From positions 796,501 to 860,500 of the forward strand of contig JACONQ010000013.1 in NCBI GenBank assembly GCA_014281115.1: 64,000 nt of DNA, read 5' to 3'. Shown one piece after another: positions 36,001 through 48,326 of the stretch; position 1 is the first letter of the stretch, and each line of letters starts with the position of its first letter. The notes under the pieces were generated by a model. The model was given only the letters and a program-made list of their open reading frames with translations. It did no database searches and was not told the DNA's origin. Made by a program: the position numbers and the translations under genes. Source of the stretch: Laburnicola sp. R22_1 (lineage: Eukaryota; Ascomycota; Dothideomycetes; Pleosporales; Didymosphaeriaceae).

Positions 36001-38202
36001 ATTAGTGATAAGCATCTGGCTTTTTTCGCTAGTGCTACTTTGCGCCTTGTAGGCATAAAAGTTAATAGCTAGTCTTTCTTCTAGTCCTTTATTGTTAATT
36101 CGCGGTGCTTAGCTAATTTGTTACTAGATCTTTACTTTCCTATAGGAGTCGCATTAAACTATTATAACTCCTTTAACTCGCACCCCTTTAGCTTGCTGCA
36201 CAAGATGTTTAATAGCTACTAGTCTAGAGTGTCCTAGTCTCTTATGCCATAATTTAGCTAAGGCCCTTTATAGTGCTCCTTTTGTTTATAATGTATTCTT
36301 GCGGATATAATATAAAGTAAGTAGTAGCGGATTATACTTAAGTACCCATTGACTATATATCTCGAATAGTTTTCTAATAACCTTATCGTCTAGTCCTTTT
36401 AGTGTAGTTGGGTCCGTTTGCGTATCCCACTAGATTTCTCTATACCTTAGTAGTTAAAAGGAGACTAGGTTGCACAGGAGGTCTGGACAAATAGCCACAT
36501 TATGTAGAATTAATATAGTTATTCTATGTTAACCTCTTAGTGTTAAGTTAATAGAGCTATAGCCTTTTATTTATATCTTTATATTTTTAGCCCATATATA
36601 ATCTTTAAACGTAGGTAGATAAAAGTTATAAATACGGTCGGGGTTATTTATAATGTGGCAAGTTAATTCTAAATTAAGAATAAACGAGCGCTTTAGTGAG
36701 TAATTAGACACTTCTGTTTTTATTAGCGTTGATATAAACGCAGCGTTAACGTTTAATATTCTCTACCCCTCTAGTTAGTTCTTAGGGGACTTAAGAATCT
36801 TAGGTATAGGCGTGTGCGATTATTTAATAATTGGTGTTTATGATTAGGTTCTGCTTTGTCTATAGATTAGCCCTTAGAAAGTTGCGTTATTCTTACGCTT
36901 AAAGTTAATAAGCTTATTTATAATCTTATTAGGTTTCTACTACTTAGAAGCTTTGTCTGGGTTAATATAATAGCAGTCCCTAATACTATGGCGTTGTCTA
37001 TAGGCAGGGCATTTTGCTCCTTCTATTATAGCTGGCTCTTAATCTAAAGGCCGCTTAAGCTTAACATCTTTCTTGTTAGCTGTACGTTGATTACGGGGTC
37101 TGCCCCGGTTTTGGTTAGATGGCGCGCTTTTGGCATAAGAGGCGTCCCTGTTATTGCCCTAGGTAGTTACACCACCTTTAGCAAGAAATAATATATTATT
37201 AGTTATAAAAGCTGCTTTGTGCTTCCCTAATCTAAGGGGATAGTTTGTTATTATGTGTTCTTAAAAGCGTTTTATTATCTTCTTTTAGCTTATACTAGTT
37301 ATAAATCGACTATTATCTTAAAAGTTTGTAGACTATATAGAAGCAACTTTGTTTACAGCTACTAGGAAGTCTTTTGTAATTATATTTAATTGTGATAGCT
37401 TAGCAACTTAATATGTCTCTACCTTAGTGGCTACTTAGTTATACTCTGCTAGCCATATATCCCATTACAACGCGCTTCTTATTAGCCTTAGTGAGGCAAG
37501 ATATCGCTCGCGAGCTTATTCTTATTTAATTTGTTTATTAACTCTAACTATTAGTTGTAGGTCTATAATTTATTGTTATAGTGGCTTCTCTAGTAGGCAG
37601 CACGTACGCAATAGGTGTGGGGATATAGTTAACTAGATAAATGCTATAATGTGTTAGAGGCTTGCTTATTTCTTCTTAAAGTCGTGCTAGTTATTCTTAT
37701 ATTATTTGATAAGAATCTTATAATATTTAAGGTCTTTCTTAAACGCCTTCTGTCCAGTTGCTAACAGCGCGGTTAGTCTTATTAGGATTTTAACGTTCGC
37801 GGCTAGTGTGTAATTAGCGACTATTAGAGCTCTAATAACTACTAGTCTTAATATTAGTAGGACTATTAACTTTAGATTAACCTTATCCTAGATATTATAG
37901 ACAACACATCTCGCCTGTAGCTGCGTTATCTATCCCATATAGTTAGTATGATTTCTTAGCGTTACTATAGAATTGCAGTATAGTTGTTGCGCCATTTTGT
38001 ATTAGTTAAGGCAGTGAGACTCTTAATTATTAGATTTAATAGTAAAAAATACAATATAGTGTCTTAATAGATAATAATTATTGTGTTGTGTTCTTTTCTA
38101 ATTGTGTTTAGCTAGTTCTAACTTCTTCGCTAGTGTGCTAAGCTAGGTGGTCCCTGCTCGATTGTACAGATCTAACCTTACTACTGCTCGTTCTATCTAA
38201 TA
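33070..38202 (-). mobile_element. Ty1/copia family A, copy A3
   Basis: 5133 bp on the minus strand, TSD ACCTA (33065-33069, 38203-38207), LTRs of 175 bp (33070-33244, 38028-38202), beta type. Same internal order as A1. RIP-mutated throughout. Removing it joins the F transposase frame from SLP to NTKLSYL without a shift. Confidence 0.92.
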
Positions 38203-38612
38203 ACCTAATACTAAATTAAGCTACTTATAGCTTATAAAAGGTACTAAACTTATGCTCTACTATAGTGTACTTTAAGAGACCTGTATTAAGGAACTTAAGA
38301 AGCAAATTAAGGTTCTAATAAAGCGAAAAACGCGTAAAAGAAAGCGTATTTAGAAAGGTAAGACGCTAGGCTTTGCTTAGGGAGTATATTTAGGAGTAGA
38401 AAGCCCTTCTATTAGGGTAAAGTTGTTAAAAAGGGCGCGAGGTAGTAGTGAGGGAGAGGTAGATTCCTTAACACAATGCCGCTATAGGAGGTGCGAAGAG
38501 GCTAGACACAACGCAAGGATCTATTAGATAGATAAAGAGATAGAGGAGAAGTTAGATATTACCCTTAGCGGCTTATTTTTAGATAGTGTTAATAGTAAAT
38601 TAGAGTGATTTT
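38203..38612 (+). pseudogene. F transposase, C-terminal fragment with zinc knuckle
   Basis: Reads KELKKQIKVLIKRKTRKRKR (basic coiled coil), then QCRYRRCEEARHNARIY: a CX2CX4HX4C knuckle whose last Cys has become Tyr, a single G-to-A. IDKEIEEKLDITLSGL and a TGA at 38610 follow. A C-terminal knuckle is usual in this Fot1 subgroup; element E keeps an intact one. Confidence 0.85.
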
Positions 38613-38999
38613 ATTATAGGTTACTATAAGGCTAAAAATAATAAGTTAACTTTATTTTATAATAGTACACACTTAGTGACTAAAAATTAGATAAAGTATT
38701 ACTTAAGATATAGTATGCTTTACTATAAATTATAATAAGTATACTATATATTACCTATGTATAGTATAGTAGATAATATATTATATATTATAGGGAGTCT
38801 TATTATAAGTTTATACTACTAAGAAAGACTCCTTAGCTTTACGCGGCTATAGTAGCCGCGCAAAGAGGCTATACGACGTAAAAAGTAGATTAAATAGTAA
38901 CTTAGTATATTATAAGTTATAGTAGATTATTATGAGTTACTATAAAGTAACGTTGGTAGTGTTCTATAATAAGTTATAAGGGACCTCGAAGTTGCTAAG
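38613..38999. other. AT-rich 3' noncoding part of F
   Basis: About 390 bp between the transposase stop and the right TIR of F, dominated by TTATAGTA-type words after RIP. No coding potential. Confidence 0.6.
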
Positions 39000-39047
39000 A
39001 AAAACTATTCGGCGGACTAGTTTATTCGGGCTATTAATAGAATATAT
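39000..39047 (-). repeat. Right terminal inverted repeat of F
   Basis: The reverse complement matches 14038-14085; the outer end is followed by TA. It defines the right edge of the 25-kb nested stack. Confidence 0.85.
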
Positions 39048-39845
39048 TAGTTACTTCTAGAATTTAAGCAATACACATAATAGGGTCTTATTACTATAAA
39101 GTAGTTAATTTATATTTAATTTTAAAATGCTAAACCTATAATAGAACTAGATAAAGTAGCACTAAACACCCCTTTTATAATTTATTTATAAAAAAATTAA
39201 TACTTAGTTATTATTTTTATAACTAATATTACTTATGTATGTATTATTAAATTATCTACCTACTAGTAGGGGTAGAACGATAAAGGCTTTTATCCCAAAT
39301 AATATAATAAAAAAGCAAAGCCCCCTACTTAGTAATTAAAAAGAATATTACTTATAGAGTACCTTTATATACTATATATACTTTAATACTAGTGCGTGTA
39401 TCTTTTATTATTATTTTCTTTAATAGAAGTTAATTACGCATAGTAATATATAGTAAGATTATAGTTAGCTCTAAGGTCCTTCTCTAGTAGGCAAAGGTTA
39501 TAGAGCTTAGCTATATATATTATATTACTAGGTAACTGCTTATATAGTAGCTATAGGCTAAGCTTCTTAAGTTAAATAATCTAGAAATCTATCTACACCT
39601 AGCGTAGATCTAGTAAGCCTTTTAGGTACTATATATCTATTTTTTAAATATACCTTTTAGTGTCTTAGTATATTATAGTATTACTACTTTATTAATATAT
39701 ACACCTTTTAGCTTAGCTACCCTAATAGGTATAAGAGTAAAGTATATTAACTTCTTAAGCGTATATAAATTTAATATAGTGGGTGTAAGGGCGGTATACG
39801 GCCTTATAGGGCAAACCTCTTCGGGATAGCTAGTATGGTTAAAAG
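39048..39845. other. Unrecognised RIP-mutated sequence, left part of D's host
   Basis: AT-rich sequence that continues on the far side of D (45254-45502) and, past A4, at 61390-61451. A chance open frame at 39673-39861 (minus) runs into D's LTR and resembles nothing known to me. The part 39251-39347, read on the minus strand, matches 63563-63653, so this is repetitive DNA of an unidentified family. Confidence 0.5.
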
Positions 39846-41060
39846 TATTAGATTTGAGCACTATTTAAGCTTATTAAGATGGGGGGTCTAATAGATAAGA
39901 TGGATAAACAGTTGTATTGTGTGTGTTCTGTGACTTATTGGCTCGAGGTCTAATTTAGAGGGTGGAGCCGACCACGTGCCCTTGTTCGGCAACACGGCTC
40001 TAATCTAATACACCCCCTTAGCTTAGGCTTATCCTTAAGCTAAACCCCTTGTAGCCGTCCTTTATTCTAGAGTAATAGCCTCTATCCTTTATTCTAGCTC
40101 GTTAATTTGTACCTCCTTTTTGTTAAGATTCTCTACTATATTAATAAGTCCTAGTTAATCTAGAAATTTGCTCTATTTGTTAACAGAAAGGGCCTTCGTG
40201 AGCCCATTAGCTATTATTTTGTTCGACTAAGTGTAGATAACCCTAATCCTTCCTTGCGCTACCTCTTGCCTTAACTAATAGTTATAAATATCCACATAGC
40301 AGAGTTTAGTATTAAGCTGCGCAGTCTCCTTAGCGACAAGCTATATTGTCTACTAGTTGTCGCATTTAATAGTAATCATTTAATCCGCGAGCTTAACCTA
40401 GAGCTTATTAAGTAGGCGTAATATAAATAGTGCCTCCTTAGCTACCTGTAACAGGGCTAGTAGCTTGGCTTTAGTGGTAGATGTGGTAATAGTATCTTAC
40501 TTGCTTACTTTCCACATAATTAGCCTACTAAATAGTTTAATAATATATCCTTAAGAACTCTTTTAGTCTAGTGTATTGTCCGCAAATAAGGCATTACTTA
40601 CTACCTTAAAACTATCTTCTTTACCTAGCTGTAACGCCTTTGTGTGTGTTTCTTAGAGGTATAGTAGGACTTAATTAGCGGCATCTTAATATTGGCTGCT
40701 AGGGTTAGTAAGAAATTATACTAATTAGGAGGACGCAAAAGTAGTGTCTGGCTAGGTAGTAACTGCAGTAAATAGAATCGATCCAACCTTGCGTTAGTAT
40801 CTATTAATCTTGGATAGACTAGCGAAGCCTAATTATAGAGTAAGCTTAATCCTACTTATTAAGGTATTATGCCTAAGGCTTTAGTTATCAACTAGCCTAG
40901 CGATTTTGTTAATATATAATACTTGTAAGAGCCAGATCTTTTATTACGGGCAGTTCCTAAGAATCTTAACCCCTAGGAACCATTAGAGATCTTTTCCTCC
41001 TATAAGGGTGTACTTTTCTTATAGCTGCTTAATAACTAGCTTAGCCTAGGGTTTGTTCTC

Positions 41061-41273
41061 CTATTTATAGGCAATAATAATATTATCTATATAGAAGAAG
41101 ATAATTACGCCTTGTTTAATTATATAGCAAGGTTTATAGGGTATACTAATAAAGCCTAAGCCTCGCAGTATTAAAGTAAACTCTCTCTGCCAGAGTAGTG
41201 GTAAGATCCAGAGTCTATATAGCGCCTTATTAAGCTTTAGGATTGTTCTAGGTTTATTATAGCCTCGTAGCAT
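41061..41273 (-). pseudogene. pol: Reverse transcriptase relic of D
   Basis: 70 residues still open: KLNKALYRLWILPLLWQREF, then GVIIFFYIDNIIIAYK. This is the RT palm with the YVDD box changed to YIDN. It aligns with the same part of element C (LHKALYGLRISPLLWQREF). Confidence 0.8.
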
Positions 41274-42796
41274 CCTTATATATATATCTTAGTTAATTTT
41301 CGCGTAAACAAAGGCATTCGTAACGTCGTATTAAAGGAGCTCTAGGTCGAATCGCGCCGCAATCGCCATAAGCATGCGAAATAATCGTCCAGCTAATATT
41401 GCCGCATATGTATCTTATAACGTGATATTTCTCTATTAATCGCCACAAACAACAAGGCGTGCTTTGCACTTCTTAAGTTAGTAATATTTATTAAACTTAT
41501 AGGTGTATACCCACATACAGTCAAGGATCTATTCTCTAGTCAGCTTAATTATTTTAGCTGGTATCTCGGTCTAGAATCTCATATCCCAGTGACTGTTCAG
41601 GTGCTATTTCTCAGCTTCCTTAAACATATCGCATAGTAGATATTCTTTAAGCTTATTGCGTTAGGAAGGTAGTATAGGCAACTAGCTCCTATATAGCTTT
41701 AATCCTTTAGAGAGCAATCGTTTTAACTACGCCTTATCTAATATTTTCTTATTAAAGTTCCCTGCGTTTGCCGCTTTAGTGCCAGCTATAAATACTGCGG
41801 CCTATAGGTATATTATTAATAATAAGGGCTAGTAGTCTTTCCCTTTATCTTCCTCTACTAGTGATTATGTAAGGAGTGTCACTAGTAGTGGTGTAATTAG
41901 CGGAGTGGAATAAGTATAGTCCACTTTCCTACCTTGTCGATATCTAGGCTAGTCTTTATTCTACAGGTTATCTTAAATTGTCTTATTTTTATAGAACAAC
42001 TCTGTCTCTAATTTAGTTAATTTAGCTATAGATAGTAGTTTAACCGATTGGACCTATGCGGCGATCTCTTCAAGAGTATTATGTATAAGATTATCTATAA
42101 GGTCCTCTATCTTTCCGCTAAAGATGCTGTCTTTATTAAATATTACGTCCCAGGTGCTAATTACTTTCCTAAGCAAGGGTATCCATATCTAAAGATGTTG
42201 GAGGATCGGTATCCTACTAGATATCTAATCTACGCCTTTAGGTTAAGATATTATAGCCTGCTCTTACCATAGTAGGTATTATTTATCATTACAAAAGCTT
42301 TGCACCTATATGCCTTAAGATAGGTTTAATTTAGCTTTCGTAGTACTATAACCACTCTATTCTAGAAGGCCACTATTATAAAGAAGACTTCGTATAGTGT
42401 TCTCTAGTGATTCGCATAGTTTGGCGTTTAATTATAGAGATAGACAGCTAACTAGGTAATCTCTAGCCATATCTTCTATAGTAGGTTGGCATTAAGTCGC
42501 ATTGCCTAGGCTTTGTCTTTTATTATACCCTCTAAGCGTTTAGCTCCCCCATTCTGTGCTTGTGTATTAGGTGCTAAAGGCTTAATTGTAATCCCCTAGG
42601 CTGTGCACTATTAATTGACTTCTTATTTAACTATAAATATTTTGTTGTCCGCTTTAATTACCTTAACTATAAGGTTAAATTGGTTCTTTATAAACTTTGT
42701 AAAAGTGGCCAAAGTTTAAATAATAGATTAAGCTATGCGATTATCCTTAAAGTAGAAATCCCACATTAGTCCTAAGTATCAATTGGTAATTAGCAT

Positions 42797-42982
42797 TTAG
42801 CTCTTCTCTTTTATTAAGCTACCATCCTTGTAGCTGTGGAAGTCTATTGCGACTCGTTCTCCTAATCCTTTATTAATTAGTTGTGGTGTTCGGCAGATTA
42901 ACCTCTTGGATTTGGCTCGTTTGCAGGCGTCGCACTGTGCTATAGTAATGTCTTTAATCCGCACCCCCTTAGATTGCTGCAC
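42797..42982 (-). pseudogene. pol: Integrase N-terminal relic of D
   Basis: 61 residues: GVRIKDITIAQCDACKRAKS, then GLGERVAIDFHSYKDGS. It holds the CxxC half of the integrase HHCC finger and the first catalytic Asp. Upstream in the same frame WHKRLGHLGPSALKHLVQQS gives the two His, so D keeps the frame that C has lost, with a five-G run where C has four. Confidence 0.8.
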
Positions 42983-43984
42983 TAGGTGCTTAAGAGCACT
43001 AGGGCCTAGATGCCCTAGTCGCTTATGCCATCGCAGTGCGTCTGCCTTTTGCGGGAATCTCTTGGTGCGTAAGGTAATCCTATAGGTGTAGAAGGTTGCC
43101 TATTCTATTAGTTCTAGTTAGTATTCTAGAACCTATTAGTTGTAGAGCTCTTGCAGCTTAGCAATAACTATATTATCTGCTTGCTTTAGGCTTATAGGTT
43201 CTGATTTAGTATCCCACTATAGCCCTTAACGCTGTAGTATCCTAAAAGACACTAGGTTGCATAGAAGGTCTAAGTAATAGGCCATATTATTAAGGCGTAG
43301 TATCCGCTATCTAGCTAGGCCCTTTAGTTTAAGGTAAACCGTGCTATATTCTTTAACCTATATTTATGTATTTCTAGCCTATATAAAGTCTCTAGGCAAT
43401 AAAGGGCAAAATAAGATAAATTAATTAAGGTTGTTCGCGATGTGGCAGGTGGTGCCTAAATTAAGGATCGAGGAGTATTATAGTAGGTAGCTCGTAGAAT
43501 CGGATTAATATAATGCCGCATTAAAGCTGGCTTAAATAGTGGAAATTTTCCGTCCATGTAGTTAATTATTATTAATCTTAGAAGTAGGGGTATGTGAGTT
43601 CTTAATTTGTGGGGTTTAAGACCTTAGTCTCTTTACCTTCCTTATCTTCTCTTATAGATCTAAATTATTTCTAATTCTATATTATACTATATTTATAAAG
43701 TCAGGTTGTGGCCTAAACCACTCTAGTGCATATTCTAAATATGCGTAGAAGTAGTCTTTTAGACTATGCCTTTGTCTATAAGTAGGGCATTTTCTGCCTT
43801 TAACTACTATTATATCCTCTATTAAGAACTGCTTAGATATAGTACTTTAACCAAAGAATTATTTTTGTTAAGGTCTCCCCTATCCACGTTAGTTATTTAT
43901 AGAAGATGGCGCGTCTTTGGTAGCGTAAGAGGCGTCCCTATTAGTGCCTAGGGTGGATGCACTACTAGCAGCAAGAGATAGCTC

Positions 43985-44221
43985 TGTCAGATTTGATAGT
44001 GTTCTGTCACTTTAAGATAATATATTAATGAGAATTGATGACTGTGATGATTTTTATTGTGATGGAGAAGCCTAGCTATCGCGAGAAGTTTCTATCTATG
44101 CTAAGGCCCTTGTACTATCTAGGATAGTACAGGGGCAATGCAAAACAGTAGTGCGCCAGCCTCCTCAGTGTATTTCACAGAGAAATTATCACTGGAATGC
44201 ACAGTGACCGTCTATCTGACA
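43985..44221 (-). mobile_element. Solo LTR related to element C, inside D
   Basis: 237 bp, TGTCAG..TGACA, with TSD AGCTC (43980-43984, 44222-44226). On the minus strand it starts TGTCAGATAGAC and shares GAGGCTGGCGCACTACTGTT and the TGCCCCTGTACTA word with the C LTR, but it is 55 bp shorter and clearly diverged elsewhere. It shows little RIP, as expected for a short copy. It was left by LTR-LTR recombination of a full element. Confidence 0.9.
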
Positions 44222-45248
44222 AGCTCACTAGTAGCAAAGGCGCCCCTATACTGTTTGCCCTTAATTAGGTAGAGTATTGCTATATATTCTTAGAAGCGTT
44301 TTATTATCTCCTTCCTTGTTATATCTGCGTCTCGGCGTCTAGTTTCTTGAAAAGACACGCCCTAGGTAGGGGCCGCCTTTATAATCGCAGTTAGGAAGTC
44401 CTTTATAGTATTATGGATTAATTATACTTTGGCGATATTATTTGTCTCTACTTCTGTAGCTGCCTAATTATACTTAGTTAGCCAGGTATCCTAGTTTAAG
44501 GGTTGTCTTATTGGCTTAAGAGCCTATAGGTATCGCGCTCTCGCCCTATCCCGCTTGTCTTCCTTATTAACGCCTACTATCTGCGTTAGAGATTTAATTT
44601 ATTGCCAGATCTACTCTCTAGGCTTATAGTAGTTACGTTGTAGGTGTTGCAACATAGTTAATTAGATATAGATAACTACTTTTTTAAGACTTATTTTCTC
44701 CTCTTAGTATTCCTTATCCTTAATCTTATAGTCCTTAAGCTATATCTTATAGAACTTAATATCCTCCTTATATACCTTAAGGCCTAAATTTAATAGCTCT
44801 AATAGGCGCGTTAAAGGGTTTTATTAATCGTTGTTGTTTACGCGGATAATTAGCTAGTAACTTGCTATTTCTAGCGGCGACGGCGGTGTCGGCTTTTCGC
44901 GTGGGAGTTTGGCTCCATTTGGATTAATAATGGGCCATATATCTATTGGCTTGCATCGCGCTTTTAGCTATAGTAGCTATAGTATATAGTTAGTGTAATT
45001 AGTTAATACGATTGTTAAGTCGCGGAGCGTTAACAGCGACATTATCTTTTCTTAGGGTTAATTAAGGCAGTAAGACTCTTAATTGTTAAATTTAAGCACT
45101 ATTTAAGCTCATTAAGATAGGGGGTCTAATAAATAAAATAGATAAACAGTTGTATTATGTGTGTTCTGTGACTTGTTGGCTCAAGATCTAATTTAGAGAA
45201 TAGAGCCGACCACGTGCCCTTATTCGGCAACACGGCTCTAATCTAACA

Positions 45249-45502
45249 AAAAGAGATAACTAAATTGAGACTATACTAAGATGGGGGATAAGAAAGGGAC
45301 CTGGGGGGCCCTTACTTATATAGTGGGCGGCGTAGGGCATAGGCCCCACGCTAACCACGCGCTAACACTAACTAGGAAAGGCGCCTTCTATAAGGTAAAA
45401 GGCGCTATTAGAGTGTAAAAGGAAAGGTAATAGTAAATAACTAGTAGGGAGGCAGGCACGAACTGTTATAGTGGGGATAGTAAAGTAGAGAATATAATAA
45501 GT
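45249..45502. other. Host sequence between D and A4
   Basis: About 250 bp of the unidentified host of D, ending at the TAAGT target site of A4. Locally G-rich; no gene recognised. Confidence 0.5.
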
Positions 45503-46735
45503 TGTTAGATAGAACGAGCTGTGGTGAGGTTAGATCTGTACAATCGAGCAGGGACCACCTAGCTTAGCACACTAGCGAAGAAGTTAGAACTAGCTAAACA
45601 CGCTTAGAACAGAACACAACACAATAATTATTATCTATTAAGACGCTACATCGCATTTTTTACTATTAAATCTGACAATTAAGAGTCTTACTGCCTTAAC
45701 TAATACGAAATGGCGCAACAACTATACCGCGATCCTATAGTAACGCTAAGGGATTATACTAACTATATGGAATAAATAACACAGCTATAGGCAAGATGCG
45801 TTGTCTATAATATCTAGAATAAGGTTAATTTAAAGTTAATAGTCCCGCTAAGATTAAGACTAGTAGTTGTTAGAGCTCTGGTAGTTGCTAATTACACACT
45901 AGCCACGAACGTTAAAATCCTAATAAGACTAACCGCGCTGTTAGCAACTGGATAGAAGGCGTTTAAGGAAGACCTTAAATATTATAAGATTCTTATTAAA
46001 CAATATAAGAATGACTAGCACAACTTTAAGAAGGAATAAGCAAGCCTCTAATATATTGTGGCATTTATCTAGTTAACTATATCCCCACACCTATTGCGCA
46101 CGTGCTGCCTACTAGAGAAGCCACTACGATAATAGATTACAGACCTATAACTAACAGTTGGAGTTAACAAATAAATCGAACAAGAACGAGCTCGCGAGCG
46201 ATATTTTGCCTTACTAAGGCTAATAAGGAGCGCGTTGCAATGGGATATATGGCTAGCAGAGTACGACTAAGCAGCTACTAAGGTAAAGACATATTAAGTC
46301 GCTAAGCTATTATAATTAAATGTGACTATAAAAGACTTCCTAGTAGCTATAAATAAAGTTGCTCCTATATAGTCTATAAACTTTTAAGATAATAGTTAAT
46401 TTGCAACTAGTATAAGCTAGGAGATAATAAAACGCTTCTAAGAACACATAATAATAAACTATCCCCTTAGATTAGGGAAGCACAAAGTAGCTTTTGTGAC
46501 TAATAATGCATTATTTCTTGCTAAAGGTGGTGTAACTACCTAGGGCAATGATAGGGACGCCTCTTATGCCAAAAGCGCGCTATCTAACTAAAACTGGGGC
46601 AGACCCTGTAATTAACGTATAGCTGACAAGAAAGATGTTAAGCTTAAGCGGCCTTTAGATTAAGAGCTAGCTATAATAGGAGGAGCAAAATGCCCTGCCT
46701 GTAGACAACGCCACAGTATTAGGGACTGCTATTAT

Positions 46736-47027
46736 TGTCAGATAGACAGTCACTGTGAAATCCAGTGGGTAGGTGTGTACGATCATATGGCCCCTTACAG
46801 TGGTAATCAGTGTAAATCACAGTGATTTCACTGTGAAATACACTAAGGAGGCTGGCGCACTACTGTTTTACACTGCCCCTGTACTAGTCTAAATAGTACT
46901 AGTGCGGCTTAGTACTAGATAGTTACTTCTCGAGGTAGCCGAGCTTCTCCGACAGAACACACACAATCAATCAATCAACCCACCACTTTTCCATCTCAAC
47001 TCATCAAGAATACCCGTATATTTGACA
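46736..47027 (+). repeat. Left LTR of C
   Basis: 292 bp, TGTCAG..TTGACA. The presumed U3 part has repeated dyad words: CACTGTGA and its complement TCACAGTG in several places, and TAGTACTAG twice, which may bind regulators. The sequence next to it (ATTAAGAGTCTCACTGCC, 47028-47045) is shared with family A and should be the primer-binding site; I could not match it to a tRNA 3' end. Confidence 0.95.
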
Positions 47028-47063
47028 ATTAAGAGTCTCACTGCCTCAATCAAGCTGATTATT

Positions 47064-48326
47064 ATGTCTTTATCGACGCTCAGAGATCCCACAGTGATCC
47101 TATCCGATTACTCGAACTATACACCATGGCTAAGGCAAATCAAAGCCCGCGCCCAATCTCTAGGGATCTGGGATATCATCGACCCAGACCAAGAGATCCA
47201 ACCTATGACCCAACTAGTCATTCCAATCCCACCGAACATCAGTGTTGGCTATGCACCAAGCCCAGCGTTTATCAACGCGAATACCGACAACCCTCGCGCA
47301 CGCCCAACAAGGCCGTCAGACCTGTCGACGACTGGCGTAAGGGCGTACAGAGAGGATTACGACCTCTATAAGGATCAACTCGAAACTTTCAAGTTACTCG
47401 ACCGAAGGTACGAACAACAGAAGGCGAACCTCGACAAGATAGTTGCCCTCATTCAATCAACGACCTCGGCACACTTGCAGACCAATTGCTGCACCCCAGA
47501 TCAATCAATCAGACAATGGATCATCAACCTCACAAACACGGTTGGGGTAGACCAAAACGACGAACTACGACGAGCGAGGATCAGATACCAAGACGCTCTC
47601 AAGCCCATGAGATCAGCTGGATCATGGTCCACCTGGCTCACTGAGTACGATCATGCAGCAACAGAAGCAGAGCACAATAGTGTGCCAGAACTTACGTTGC
47701 TAGACTCAGTCAAACAAGATTTTATGAAGGCGGTTACCAACGTCGCATCCCAGTGGGTTACAACCTTCATGCAACATGGGAATAAGGACCCGAACACTTC
47801 AAGAAAAGATATGGTGAAACTCTTCCGAGATCAAATGGCGATGCAGCACCCGATCAAGGGTAAACAAAGGGGCGCCTTTGCTGTTGCAGGACCATCTCTC
47901 GCTGACGGTGGTGCACCCACCCAGACCGCAGATGGGGACGCCCATCCTGTGGATGAAGCAGTATCACTCAAGCGAGGCAGATCACGCGCCAAGAAAGCTG
48001 GCTCTAAAGCCAAATCCAAGCAGTCCGCGAACACAGACGATGAGCCAACGGCAGTTGGTGGCCAGAGAGGATCATACCCCAAGTGCCCTGCTTGTGAACA
48101 ACGCCATAGTCTGCAAGACTGCTTTTACGCATTTCCTGACAAGGCACCTGATTGGTTTCAACCGAAGCCAGCAATGAAGGCCCTTATGAAGTTCAGGATG
48201 GAAAATGACCCTGCGCTTATAGAGAGCGTAAGATCCGTAAAGCGTCCAAGATCACAGACACCAAGAATCAAACAATCAAGCACTCCTACTCCAACTCGAA
48301 TCACTGAGATTACTGACGATGAATGA
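47064..48326 (+). CDS. gag: Gag of copia element C
   Basis: 420 residues from the first ATG after the LTR (MSLSTLRDPTVILSDYSNY). The frame is open upstream into the LTR but without an earlier ATG in the transcribed leader. It forms the virus-like particle that packages element RNA in the cytoplasm. Seen: a UBN2/DUF4219-like N-terminal part (LSDYSNYTPWLRQIKARAQS, typical of copia gags), a long helical middle, a basic Lys/Arg/Ser linker, and a zinc knuckle CPACEQRHSLQDC from residue 341 that binds RNA. The Thr/Pro-rich tail ends DDE and then TGA. The same frame continues into pol after that single stop. Codons are untouched by RIP. Confidence 0.92.
   Translation: MSLSTLRDPTVILSDYSNYTPWLRQIKARAQSLGIWDIIDPDQEIQPMTQLVIPIPPNISVGYAPSPAFINANTDNPRARPTRPSDLSTTGVRAYREDYDLYKDQLETFKLLDRRYEQQKANLDKIVALIQSTTSAHLQTNCCTPDQSIRQWIINLTNTVGVDQNDELRRARIRYQDALKPMRSAGSWSTWLTEYDHAATEAEHNSVPELTLLDSVKQDFMKAVTNVASQWVTTFMQHGNKDPNTSRKDMVKLFRDQMAMQHPIKGKQRGAFAVAGPSLADGGAPTQTADGDAHPVDEAVSLKRGRSRAKKAGSKAKSKQSANTDDEPTAVGGQRGSYPKCPACEQRHSLQDCFYAFPDKAPDWFQPKPAMKALMKFRMENDPALIESVRSVKRPRSQTPRIKQSSTPTPTRITEITDDE

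Larger units (their letters stand above)
14038..39047 (+). mobile_element. pogo/Fot1-type DNA transposon F, split by five other elements
   Basis: The outermost element of a 25-kb stack. TIRs of about 48 bp (14038-14085 and 39000-39047) match except for transitions, and TA dinucleotides flank both (14036-14037, 39048-39049), the TSD of Tc1/mariner-pogo elements. Its own sequence is 14038-14933, 16726-16875, 22010-22337 and 38208-39047, about 2.2 kb in all, the normal length for Fot1. The transposase reading frame runs straight across the junctions once the insertions and their TSDs are set aside. Heavy RIP has put many stops in it, so it is dead. Confidence 0.9.
39846..45248 (-). mobile_element. 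Ty1/copia family D
   Basis: 5403 bp including a nested solo LTR. LTRs of 165 bp (39846-40010, 45084-45248), TSD AAAAG (39841-39845, 45249-45253). Minus orientation, with the polypurine tract beside the left LTR. Related to families A and C: same gag-pol junction (stop followed by CTA, plus-strand 43559-43564), same pre-integrase region and RT. Mutated by RIP. Confidence 0.9.

Noticed and set aside
39673..39861. Minus-strand ORF as a host gene
   Set aside because: Chance opening in RIP-mutated AT-rich DNA that runs into the LTR of D; no similarity recognised.
42048..42272. Plus-strand ORF within D
   Set aside because: Antisense to D integrase/RT linker; chance opening.
47126..47371. Alternative-frame ORFs within C gag and pol
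   Set aside because: Short frames overlapping gag or pol with no conserved motif; they are shadows.
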